Positions 1-6,138 are shown, counted from the stretch's first letter. The stretch: DNA of 8,207 nt from Proteocatella sp051653405 (GCA_051653405.1 JBOFWC010000287.1:1-8207), one strand, 5' to 3'. Program-made: numbers and translations. Notes: generated from the letters alone by a model not told the origin.

Positions 1-143
1 ATTTAGAACTTAGAAAATACGGCGGAGTAAAACATGCTGGATATGGCCTAGGTTTTGAAAGACTTATAATGTATCTTACAGGAATGACTAACATAAGAGA
101 CGTAATACCATTCCCAAGAACCGTAGGAGCAGCAGAATTTTAA
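1..143 (+). CDS. asnS: Asparaginyl-tRNA synthetase, C-terminal 46 codons (5' truncated by window)
   Basis: The reading frame is open from base 3 to a TAA at 141-143 and gives the last 46 residues of a class II aminoacyl-tRNA synthetase. It contains GYGLGFERLIMYLTG, which is class II motif 3 with its conserved arginine. It ends in NIRDVIPFPRTVGAAEF, the typical C-terminus of bacterial AsnRS, in which the last residues close the catalytic domain. The enzyme charges tRNA-Asn with asparagine in the cytoplasm, using ATP. AspRS and LysRS share motif 3 but differ in this tail, so AsnRS is the firm call. Only the end is present, so the start and operon context cannot be judged. A terminator lies about 145 bases downstream, which separates this gene from the ABC operon. 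Confidence 0.93.
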   Translation, partial: LELRKYGGVKHAGYGLGFERLIMYLTGMTNIRDVIPFPRTVGAAEF

Positions 144-167
144 ATATATTTTAAAAAAGTATTTTAA

Positions 168-192
168 TATTTCGCTATTAATAAGCGATATA
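168..192 (+). other. Hairpin downstream of asnS
   Basis: TATTTCGCT (168-176) and AGCGATATA (184-192) pair with one mismatch around a seven-base loop. The following bases are TAAAAATAGG rather than a T-run, so this is not a standard terminator. It may protect the asnS mRNA 3' end, or it may be chance in AT-rich DNA. Confidence 0.35.
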
Positions 193-258
193 AAAATAGG
201 CTCTATAATAAATATGAGGGAATAATAAAATTCCTGGCTTTAGAAAAGTATATTTTTT

Positions 259-282
259 TGTAGTGGAATCAAAAAGTTAGAC
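259..282. repeat. Possible remnant of an IS3-family terminal inverted repeat
   Basis: The stretch starts TGTAGTGG and ends CAAAAAGTTAGAC. As I recall them, many IS3-family (IS150-like) ends follow TGNACTGNNCCCAAAAAGTTAGAC, so the outer TG and the 13-base inner core match well. The interior of such an element would lie to the right of 282. No transposase reading frame and no second end are visible, so at most this is a solo end or decayed fragment. The neighbouring non-coding DNA up to about 400 could belong to the same relic. Confidence 0.35.
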
Positions 283-287
283 TTTGT

Positions 288-323
288 AGCGTAGCGGTTT
301 TAAACTGTTACGCTTGTTTTTTT
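288..323 (+). terminator. Rho-independent terminator upstream of the ABC operon
   Basis: GCGTAGCGG (289-297) pairs with CTGTTACGC (305-313), with two G-U wobbles, around a TTTTAAA loop. The loop can close by two further A-T pairs. A T-rich tail, TTGTTTTTTT, follows at 314-323. This most likely ends the asnS transcript and insulates the ABC operon from it, although it lies 145 bases past the stop codon, next to the possible insertion-sequence remnant. Confidence 0.75.
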
Positions 324-356
324 ATTCTGCTGAAAAACTTGAGTCTGTGGATTTTA

Positions 357-378
357 CTCTAGTATACTTTTACTGGAG
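357..378. other. Small inverted repeat in the asnS-ABC gap
   Basis: CTCTAGTA (357-364) and TACTGGAG (371-378) pair with one G-U wobble around a six-base loop. No T-run follows on the plus strand. On the minus strand an A-rich stretch follows. It has no assigned role and may be part of the same decayed element as the repeat at 259-282. Confidence 0.3.
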
Positions 379-417
379 GTTATTTTGTGTTTTTTTGATA
401 AAAATCTATTGATTTTC

Positions 418-447
418 TTTACATAATACTTAACTTCATGATAAAAT
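418..447 (+). promoter_or_regulatory. Probable promoter of the ABC/GntR operon
   Basis: TTTACA at 418-423 is a five-of-six match to the -35 box. After 18 bases comes TAAAAT at 442-447, a five-of-six match to the -10 box. Transcription would start near 454, leaving a leader of about 70 bases before the first start codon. An alternative extended -10, TGGTAATAT at 461-469, lacks a good -35. AT-rich DNA gives many chance matches, so the assignment is moderate. Confidence 0.5.
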
Positions 448-451
448 CTTA

Positions 452-474
452 ATGGTAGTATGGTAATATACTAA
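452..474. promoter_or_regulatory. Candidate GntR operator at the ABC operon start site
   Basis: ATGGTAGTAT (452-461) is identical to 4961-4970 in the dctP promoter. TGGTA occurs twice here (453-457 and 461-465), as it does in tandem at dctP. TAGTAT (456-461) and ATACTA (468-473) also form an inverted repeat with a six-base gap. The site covers the inferred transcription start, a position where a bound repressor would block initiation. It is weaker than the dctP site, and the link is inferred from sequence sharing only. Confidence 0.4.
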
Positions 475-522
475 TAAGGTTAAGTTTGAAATTTTATTTA
501 TATTGAACATAGGAGCAATTAT

Positions 523-1482
523 ATGATTAAAGTAGAAAATCTTAGAAAATCATATGGAAATATAGAGTCTGTAAAAGATATGAGTTTTAAAATAGGTGAA
601 AATGAAATAGTTGGATTGCTTGGATCAAATGGAGCAGGAAAATCAACTACTATGAGAATGATAACTGGTTACATATTTCAAGATTTTGGAAAAGTTGAAG
701 TTATGGGAATAGATATGGTTGAAAATCCAGTAGAAGCAAAGAAATATATTGGATATCTTCCAGAAACACCGCCATTGTATATGGATATGACAGTAGAAGA
801 ACATCTAAAGTTTATTTGTAGTTTGAAAAAAATAAATAAAAAGCATATAGAAAATGAGATAGTTAGAGTTTGTAATATGCTCAATATTTTTGATGTTAAA
901 GATAGATTGATAAAAAATTTATCTAAAGGATATAAGCAAAGAATAGGTTTTGCTGCAGCTATTTTAGGAAATCCTAAAATATTGATATTAGATGAACCTA
1001 CTGTAGGTTTAGATCCACAACAAATTATTGATATTAGAAATTTGATAAAAGAATTATCAAAAAATATGTCTATAATAATATCATCACATATTCTATCTGA
1101 GATAACATCGGTATGTAGCAGAATAATAATCGTGAAGAATGGAACTATAATTGTTGATGGAACTCAAATGGAAATAGAAAATAATTACTCTAGCGAAAAT
1201 AATATAGAGATGATTGTAAAAGGCGATTTTAAAAGAATTGAAAATATACTTAAAGAATATTTTGAAGATAAAATTAAAGTGTTTTTTAAATCAGAAAATT
1301 CAAATGGTGAAACTAATTTTATAGTAACATCTAATAAAAAATATGATGCGAGAGAAGATATATTCAAGTGTATGTCTAAGTTTAGTGATGAGTTATCTAT
1401 AATAACAATGAGATCTATAAATATATCACTTGAAGAAATATTTATAGATATAATGAATAACACTACTACAAAGGAGTATTAA
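523..1482 (+). CDS. ABC-2 type transporter ATP-binding protein (GldA/CcmA-like)
   Basis: This is the cytoplasmic ATPase that would power the membrane proteins encoded next to it. All nucleotide-binding motifs are present in order: Walker A GSNGAGKST (34-42), a Q-loop region YLPETPPLY with glutamate E81 where many families have glutamine, signature LSKGYKQR (133-140) in place of LSGGQ, Walker B ILILDEPT (153-160) with catalytic E158, D-loop GLDP (162-165) and the switch histidine H189. LPE and LSKGY variants are common in this exporter-type subfamily. Residues from about 220 to 319 form the C-terminal extension typical of ABC-2 ATPases. The length of 319 residues is normal. The start is supported by AGGAG at 511-515, seven bases upstream. 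It is the first gene of its operon and ends two bases before the permease. The substrate is unknown. Confidence 0.92.
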   Translation: MIKVENLRKSYGNIESVKDMSFKIGENEIVGLLGSNGAGKSTTMRMITGYIFQDFGKVEVMGIDMVENPVEAKKYIGYLPETPPLYMDMTVEEHLKFICSLKKINKKHIENEIVRVCNMLNIFDVKDRLIKNLSKGYKQRIGFAAAILGNPKILILDEPTVGLDPQQIIDIRNLIKELSKNMSIIISSHILSEITSVCSRIIIVKNGTIIVDGTQMEIENNYSSENNIEMIVKGDFKRIENILKEYFEDKIKVFFKSENSNGETNFIVTSNKKYDAREDIFKCMSKFSDELSIITMRSINISLEEIFIDIMNNTTTKEY

Positions 1483-1484
1483 AT

Positions 1485-2189
1485 ATGAATACAATATATA
1501 AAAGAGAGTTAAATCAATATTTTAAAACTCCAACGGGATATATATTTATATCTATGTTTTTATTTATAACAGGAACATATTTTTACTTGGTAAATCTGTC
1601 AGCACAAAATGGAGACATTAAAAACTTATTTTCTTCAATATTTCCAATAATATTATTTCTAATTCCAATACTAACGATGAGGCTTTTTTCGGAAGAAAAA
1701 AAACAGAAAACAGATGAGTTGTTATTTACATCTCCAATATCTACAAAAGAAATAATATTAGGTAAGTTTTTTTCTACATTTGTAGTATTTCTAATACCTC
1801 TTACAGGCACTATTATGTATCCTATAATACTATCATTTTTTACAAAGCCCGAAATTTTAGCAATTTTAGGGAATTATATAGGTCTTATATTATTATCATC
1901 ATCATTTATATCAATTGGATTATTTATAGCAGTTATATTTGAAAATCAAATTTTATCAGCTTTTATAACCTATTGCATGTTAATGTTATTCTTCATAGCA
2001 AAATCAGTTTCAGCTGTGACTTCTAACATTATAATAAAATTAATACTATCTTCATTAGCAATAACTTCGAGATATGAAATATTTACTTATGGAGTATTTA
2101 ATTTAATAAATATAATATATTATCTTGGAGTAACCATATTTTTTATATTTTTAAGCATATGTTTTTTGGAAAAAAAACAAATACAGTAG
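1485..2189 (+). CDS. ABC-2 type permease (GldF-like)
   Basis: This 234-residue integral membrane protein is the channel-forming partner of the preceding ATPase. Hydrophobic segments lie at about 16-37, 47-68, 97-119, 127-152, 157-178 and 207-227, giving six helices. The loop after helix 2 carries FSEEKKQKTDELLFTSPIS followed by TKEIILGKF. This acidic-then-TSP pattern is typical of ABC-2 permeases, where it contacts the ATPase. A good AAGGAG (1471-1476) overlaps the end of the ATPase gene. Only one permease is present, so the transporter probably works as a homodimer, unless the membrane-anchored proteins downstream take part. The family match is clear. The transported substrate cannot be inferred. 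Confidence 0.88.
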   Translation: MNTIYKRELNQYFKTPTGYIFISMFLFITGTYFYLVNLSAQNGDIKNLFSSIFPIILFLIPILTMRLFSEEKKQKTDELLFTSPISTKEIILGKFFSTFVVFLIPLTGTIMYPIILSFFTKPEILAILGNYIGLILLSSSFISIGLFIAVIFENQILSAFITYCMLMLFFIAKSVSAVTSNIIIKLILSSLAITSRYEIFTYGVFNLINIIYYLGVTIFFIFLSICFLEKKQIQ

Positions 2190-2198
2190 GAGGAAAAA

Positions 2199-3542
2199 AT
2201 GAAGAATAAATACTCAATTATTTTAATACTAGGATTTACTGTATTTATATTATTCAATATGCTTATTTTACAAATTGACAATAAGTTTAATTTAAAATTT
2301 GATATGACAGCAAATAAAATTTATAACTTAGATAAAGAAACTATTGATTTGGTTAATAATTTAAATCAAAATATAAATATAAATGTAATATCAAAAAAAG
2401 AAGAATACCCATCTATGCTAAGTGAGATTATAAATAACTATCAAAAGGCATCAAGTCATATTAATGTAAACTATATTGACCCTTATGAAAATCCAGCATT
2501 ATTAAATATTTATATTGAAGAAGGTTACAAGCTTGAACAAAATGATATTATTGTGGAAAGTAATATTAAGAAAAAGCATATATTATATAGAGATATGTTA
2601 ACATATTCTGGCGATGAAGTAGTTGGAATAAAATTAGAACAACAGCTATCTTCGGCAATTTTAAATATTTGTAGAAATGATGAATATAGTGTTTCTTTTT
2701 CAAAAGGACATAATGAACAAATAACAGAAAGTTTAAAGTCTATATTTAGCGACAATGGATTTGATTTAGAAATGATTCCATTATCATCAAATAAAAATAT
2801 AGAAACAGATATTCTTGTAATAGCATCCCCTATGAAAGATTTTACGAATGATGAGATAATAAGGCTTAGAAATTATGTTAAATTAGGGGGTAATATAATT
2901 GTTTTTATTGAACCTGGAATTCAAAAACTAACTAATTTAGAAGAATTTTTAAAAACTTATAATATAGAAGTATTGGATAATATAGTTTTTGAAAAAAAAG
3001 CATATATTTCAAATAATCCTATAAATATAGTTCCTATGTATGCAGGACATAAAATTAATGAATACTTTTCAAAAAATCCTTACTATTTAGTAACACCATC
3101 TTCGAGGGCTCTAAACTTAATCAAAGTTGAAGATAATGTCAGTTCTTCACCTATATTAGTATCTACAAAAGATGCATATGCAAAAAGCAGTAATGATAAA
3201 TCTTTAGTACAAGATAAAAATGATTTAAAAGGGGAATTTGTATTAGCAGCGATATCTGAAAAAAATGAAGGAAAAATATTTGTATCTGGAAGTAAGAACT
3301 TTTATGCAGATGATATACTTAAAACAGAAACTTATGCAAATAATAAATTTATATCTGAAGTAGTGAATTATATGTGTGATAAAAATGTGAGCCTTAGTAT
3401 TCCTGGAAAAACAATAACTTCACCAAAACTTTCAGTGACAGCTGGTAGAAGCTTTATAATATTTACTATTACTGCAATATTAATTCCTGGATTAATATTA
3501 GTCTATGGGATTATTGTATTTATGAAGAGGAAAAATTTATGA
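2199..3542 (+). CDS. GldG-like ABC transporter auxiliary protein
   Basis: This 447-residue protein has a membrane helix at about 6-26, a large extracytoplasmic region and a second helix at about 418-441 followed by MKRKNL. Family signs are FDMTANKIYNLDKET (34-48) after the first helix, a GHNEQ (170-174) in place of the usual GHGE, and a segment from DILVIASP to GGNIIVFIEPG (204-240). This matches the GldG-type domain named for gliding motility ABC systems. Such proteins accompany ABC-2 ATPase and permease genes widely, including in bacteria that do not glide, and their biochemical role is not settled. The start follows AGGAGG (2188-2193), five bases upstream, which overlaps the permease stop. 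The stop overlaps the next start by ATGA, indicating translational coupling. Confidence 0.82.
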   Translation: MKNKYSIILILGFTVFILFNMLILQIDNKFNLKFDMTANKIYNLDKETIDLVNNLNQNININVISKKEEYPSMLSEIINNYQKASSHINVNYIDPYENPALLNIYIEEGYKLEQNDIIVESNIKKKHILYRDMLTYSGDEVVGIKLEQQLSSAILNICRNDEYSVSFSKGHNEQITESLKSIFSDNGFDLEMIPLSSNKNIETDILVIASPMKDFTNDEIIRLRNYVKLGGNIIVFIEPGIQKLTNLEEFLKTYNIEVLDNIVFEKKAYISNNPINIVPMYAGHKINEYFSKNPYYLVTPSSRALNLIKVEDNVSSSPILVSTKDAYAKSSNDKSLVQDKNDLKGEFVLAAISEKNEGKIFVSGSKNFYADDILKTETYANNKFISEVVNYMCDKNVSLSIPGKTITSPKLSVTAGRSFIIFTITAILIPGLILVYGIIVFMKRKNL

Positions 3543-4054
3543 TCAAGCAAATAAAAATGATAAGAATTATGTCAGTAACAACAATAGTTCTTATATTAAT
3601 GAACGCAATAGTTTATTATTATAGCCCGAAAAAAGAACAAGAAAAGATTTTAAATCAAAGTTATATGATTACAGATATAAATGTAGGTGATTTTAAGGGA
3701 CTTAGTATAAAAAATGATAAAATATCATTTGGTATAATCCAAAATGGTGAAAAAATAGAAGTAATTAGTGAGAATGAATTTAAATATAATATAGGCGAGA
3801 TGAGAACACTTATATATGCAGCTTGTCATATGTCTTCTGAAATAAAAATAAATGATGCTGTTGATCTTAATAAATATGGATATAGTTCACCGAAAGCTGA
3901 AATAACAATATTTACAAATGATAACAAGTATATACTTAAACTGCTGGATATTAATCCAATTGATGGAAAGTATTATATATACTCAGAAGGTCAAAAAACA
4001 CTATATCTTATAGATAAAGAAATAGCAGAAATTTATTTAAAAATCAAACAATAA
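3539..4054 (+). CDS. Short membrane-anchored DUF4340-domain protein
   Basis: The protein has 171 residues. An uncleaved-looking hydrophobic segment at about 8-27 is followed by a polar region, so it is probably anchored in the membrane and faces outward. Residues from about 60 resemble the DUF4340 fold, with VDLNKYGYSSPKAEITIF (about 108-125) and then DGKYYIYSEGQKTLYLID, a pattern seen in this family. DUF4340 proteins usually accompany GldG-like proteins but are often around twice this length with repeated domains, so this is a minimal version. It ends cleanly and shows no frameshift. It starts inside the stop of the previous gene (ATGA), with AAGAGG at 3525-3530. It probably works in complex with the GldG-like protein, but its molecular function is unknown. 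Confidence 0.68.
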   Translation: MIKQIKMIRIMSVTTIVLILMNAIVYYYSPKKEQEKILNQSYMITDINVGDFKGLSIKNDKISFGIIQNGEKIEVISENEFKYNIGEMRTLIYAACHMSSEIKINDAVDLNKYGYSSPKAEITIFTNDNKYILKLLDINPIDGKYYIYSEGQKTLYLIDKEIAEIYLKIKQ

Positions 4055-4068
4055 GGGGAATATATAAC

Positions 4069-4788
4069 ATGATTAATGATTTTAAAGACAAGAAATCCAT
4101 GGAAAAATTTAAAGTAGAGTATGCAAACAATAGGACTGTATCAAATCAAGTTTATGATACTATAAGAGAAAATATAATAAATCTTAGCCTTATTCCGGGG
4201 ACTGCTATGAGTGAAAAAGAACTTGCTGATAAATTAGCAGTAAGTAGAACTCCAGTAAGAGAAGCTTTTATTAGGCTAGCAAGAGAGGGACTAGTTAATA
4301 TATTTCCGCAAAAAGGAACTTATGTGTCAAAAATAAGTATATCTAGAGCAAAACAGGAGAGATTTCTCAGAGAATCTTTAGAAAAATCAGTGCTGGAAAT
4401 ATTTATGGAATCACATTCAGAAGATTCTTTGAAAATTTTAATAGAGCTTTTGGATAAACAAAAAGAAGCACTTGAAAGTGAAGACTATTATGATTTTATG
4501 TATTATGATGATTTATTCCATAGTGTTTTTTACGAAGAAACAGATAATTTTTTATGTAATAAAATAGTTACAGACCAAACTGTAGATTATCATAGAATGA
4601 GATATCTATCAGTGATAATGAGAGGTGGGGTTGCAACACTTAATACAAATCAACATTTAGAGTTATATAATTATATAAAAGCAAAAGATATTGAATCATC
4701 ACAAAAATTATTAACGCTTCATTTGAGAAAGCTCTTTAAGGAATTGGAAATAATGCAAGATAATTATCCAGATTATTTTGTAGATTAA
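4069..4788 (+). CDS. GntR family transcriptional regulator, FadR/FCD subfamily
   Basis: This is a 239-residue DNA-binding regulator. Residues about 23-88 form the GntR winged helix: VYDTIRENII, then SEKELADKLAVSRTPVREAF as helix-turn-helix and GLVNIFPQKGTYVSKI as the wing. The rest is an all-helical FCD ligand domain. Its usual metal and carboxylate site appears intact, with D147 and H151 (D-x3-H), H196 and H218. FCD regulators typically bind organic acids and release DNA when bound. The gene follows the DUF4340 gene by 14 bases with AAGGGG ten bases before ATG, so it is probably transcribed with the ABC cassette. It lies directly upstream of the TRAP operon, whose promoter holds a palindrome. 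It is inferred to repress dctPQM and perhaps its own operon. The first 20 residues are a polar extension, and a later start at residue 11 lacks a ribosome site. Confidence 0.9.
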   Translation: MINDFKDKKSMEKFKVEYANNRTVSNQVYDTIRENIINLSLIPGTAMSEKELADKLAVSRTPVREAFIRLAREGLVNIFPQKGTYVSKISISRAKQERFLRESLEKSVLEIFMESHSEDSLKILIELLDKQKEALESEDYYDFMYYDDLFHSVFYEETDNFLCNKIVTDQTVDYHRMRYLSVIMRGGVATLNTNQHLELYNYIKAKDIESSQKLLTLHLRKLFKELEIMQDNYPDYFVD

Positions 4789-4869
4789 GTTAATATACTT
4801 TTTTGGTAAACATTTCTAAATAAAACTTGAGGAAACGGAGTTGTTTATTTTAAAATGAAAATATTTTTA

Positions 4870-4908
4870 AAAAAATATCAAGAGCTATAAAGGCTCTTGG
4901 TATTTTTT
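4870..4908 (+). terminator. Strong rho-independent terminator after the GntR gene
   Basis: AAAAAATATCAAGAGC (4870-4885) pairs with GCTCTTGGTATTTTTT (4893-4908) over 16 positions, with a single G-U wobble and a seven-base loop TATAAAG. The T-run forms part of the stem and further T's follow at 4912-4919. The A-run on the 5' side means it could also work in the opposite direction. It separates the ABC/GntR transcript from the TRAP promoter about 35 bases on. Confidence 0.9.
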
Positions 4909-4941
4909 ATAATTTTTTTAATAAAGAATTAACAACTTTTA

Positions 4942-4970
4942 TTGACAATACCATACTGGTATGGTAGTAT
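4942..4970 (+). promoter_or_regulatory. dctP: Promoter of the dctPQM operon
   Basis: A perfect -35 TTGACA (4942-4947) is followed after 17 bases by TAGTAT (4965-4970), a four-of-six -10. It is preceded by TGG, making an extended -10 (TGN). Transcription would start near 4977 and give a leader of about 69 bases. The strong -35 and optimal spacing make this the best promoter in the window, and the operator in its spacer implies it needs repression. Confidence 0.8.
4949..4966. promoter_or_regulatory. Palindromic operator in the dctP promoter, probable GntR site
   Basis: TACCATAC (4949-4956) and GTATGGTA (4959-4966) are perfect inverted copies around a central TG. The 18 bases occupy almost exactly the spacer between the -35 and -10, the classic repressor position. 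A shorter overlapping register, TACCA-N3-TGGTA (4949-4961), is also symmetric. FadR-type GntR proteins commonly bind short palindromes built from TGGT/ACCA with a short spacer. The GntR gene just upstream is the likely source of the binding protein. This is inferred, not shown. Confidence 0.7.
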
Positions 4971-4996
4971 AGTATTACAAAAAGAAAAACGTTTTT

Positions 4997-5010
4997 TGAA
5001 AATGTTTTTA
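4997..5010. promoter_or_regulatory. Cre-like site (possible CcpA binding) in the dctP leader
   Basis: TGAAAATGTTTTTA differs from the common CcpA consensus TGWAARCGYTWNCW at two positions and contains the GAAAANGTTTT core that, as I recall, is described for clostridial sites. It lies about 20-35 bases after the inferred transcription start, where a bound CcpA would block elongation or initiation. An overlapping AAAAACGTTTTT palindrome (4985-4996) is a poorer match. AT-rich DNA makes such matches fairly likely by chance. Confidence 0.35.
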
Positions 5011-5045
5011 AACAAATAATACATAGTTTATAGGAGGAGATTAAA

Positions 5046-6089
5046 ATGAAATTTAGACAAAGTGCAAAAAAAATAGCAAGCATTATTTTAATATCTAGTA
5101 TGGCAATATCATTAGTTGCTTGTGGAGCAAGTGAAGCATCTAAATCAGAGGATTCGGCTGCAACAACTAATACCTCACTTACTATATGTGGAACAAACGG
5201 AGTAGGAGATACTCAATCAATGGCTCATGAAGAGTTTGCAAAAAGATTAAATGAACTTGGTGGATGGGATGCAAAAGCTATGGTATCTTCTGAAATGGGA
5301 AGTACAGATGATGTTCTTGAACAGGCAATGGCAGGGGTGGGAGTTACTATTGCTTCAGATCCAGCAAGATTAGCATCTTATGTTCCTGAAATTGGAGTTT
5401 TAATGATGCCGTATCTTTTTGAAGATTATTCACAATTAGACAAGTTGATGGATACTGAGCTATATAAAGGTTGGACAAAAAAACTTAAAGATGAGCATGG
5501 GCTTGTGCTACTTACAAATAATTGCCTTACAGGGTGGAGAAACTGGGTTACAAATAAACCTATTGAAAAACCAGAAGATTTGAAAGGATTAAAAATAAGA
5601 ACAATGGGAAGTCCAATAGCGTTAAATTCTGTAAATGCAATGGGAGCTATAGCTACACCAATGAATCAAAATGAAGCTTACAATGCTATTGCAACAGGGG
5701 TTATAGACGGAGGAGAGTGGCAAGTTCCAACAATATATTCTACCAAGTTCTATGAAGTTTGTAACAATATAAGCTTATCAAAACATTTCTTACTTACAGG
5801 TTCGATTGTTTGTGGAGCAGGATGGTATGATAATCTTAGCGAAAAACAACAAACAGAACTCTCTAAAACAGCAGTAGAAACATATAAAGACAATCAAGCT
5901 ATAGTAGTTGAATTTGAAGAAAAATATCTAAAAGAAATGCAAGAAAAATATGGAGTTACAATTACAACTCCAGATAGAGAAGCGTTTAAAAAAGCTACAG
6001 CTCATTTATATTCTGATTCAGCAACAACTGGTGGAGCGGATTATGAAGCTATAAGAGAAGATTTATATAAAGAATTGGGAATAAAGTAG
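5046..6089 (+). CDS. dctP: TRAP transporter solute-binding protein, DctP family lipoprotein
   Basis: This is the extracytoplasmic binding protein that captures the substrate and delivers it to DctQM. A lipoprotein signal is clear: basic KFRQSAKK, a hydrophobic stretch and lipobox LVAC with the lipidated Cys at residue 26, then a Ser/Ala/Thr-rich linker to about 44. Family signs are GWRNWVTNKPI, PEDLKGLKIRTM with R185, the arginine that normally binds the substrate carboxylate, and ATGVIDGGEWQVP around 216-228. The 347-residue length is typical. The usual DGQEN is DGGEW here, which may reflect a different ligand. The start is fixed by AGGAGG (5033-5038), seven bases upstream. It is first in the dctPQM operon, under a palindrome-bearing promoter. 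A carboxylic acid substrate is expected, but which one cannot be told. Confidence 0.93.
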   Translation: MKFRQSAKKIASIILISSMAISLVACGASEASKSEDSAATTNTSLTICGTNGVGDTQSMAHEEFAKRLNELGGWDAKAMVSSEMGSTDDVLEQAMAGVGVTIASDPARLASYVPEIGVLMMPYLFEDYSQLDKLMDTELYKGWTKKLKDEHGLVLLTNNCLTGWRNWVTNKPIEKPEDLKGLKIRTMGSPIALNSVNAMGAIATPMNQNEAYNAIATGVIDGGEWQVPTIYSTKFYEVCNNISLSKHFLLTGSIVCGAGWYDNLSEKQQTELSKTAVETYKDNQAIVVEFEEKYLKEMQEKYGVTITTPDREAFKKATAHLYSDSATTGGADYEAIREDLYKELGIK

Positions 6090-6096
6090 TTTAAAA

Positions 6097-6138
6097 AGTG
6101 GCATAATTGAAGCTATATAAGGCTTTTAATATGCCACT
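6097..6138 (+). other. Intercistronic hairpin between dctP and dctQ
   Basis: AGTGGCATA (6097-6105) pairs perfectly with TATGCCACT (6130-6138). An inner TTGAAGC (6107-6113) pairs with GCTTTTAA (6122-6129) with one wobble and a bulge, making one long hairpin with an eight-base loop. It starts seven bases after the dctP stop. The bases that follow (ATTATTAAAAAATTT) are not a proper T-run, so it looks like an mRNA-stabilising or partial-termination element that raises dctP output relative to dctQM. Confidence 0.7.

Noticed and set aside
195..225. GGCTCTATAATAAAT near 199 as an ISL3-type insertion-sequence end
   Set aside because: Only the first six bases resemble such ends, with no partner repeat, target duplication or transposase.
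355..420. Minus-strand frame of about 21 codons in the asnS-ABC gap as a transposase remnant
   Set aside because: The frame is short with no recognisable transposase motif, no start codon and no ribosome site.
678..1463. Minus-strand open frames inside the ABC ATPase gene
   Set aside because: They are shadows of the plus-strand gene, lack ribosome sites, and have low-complexity Ile/Ser-rich translations typical of antisense AT-rich DNA.
4788..4798. TTAATATACT after GntR as a third operator, because it resembles 464-473
   Set aside because: It lacks the TGGTA units and symmetry, lies past the gene with no promoter beside it, and such words are common in AT-rich DNA.
4813..4852. AAATAAAACT / AGTTGTTTATTT hairpin after the GntR gene
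   Set aside because: The stem needs a two-base bulge and is A-T only. The strong terminator just downstream explains transcript ending better.
4977..5045. Riboswitch or T-box in the dctP leader, and the same in 454-522
   Set aside because: Both leaders are only about 70 bases, have no conserved core or terminator/antiterminator pair, and are too short for known classes of that kind.
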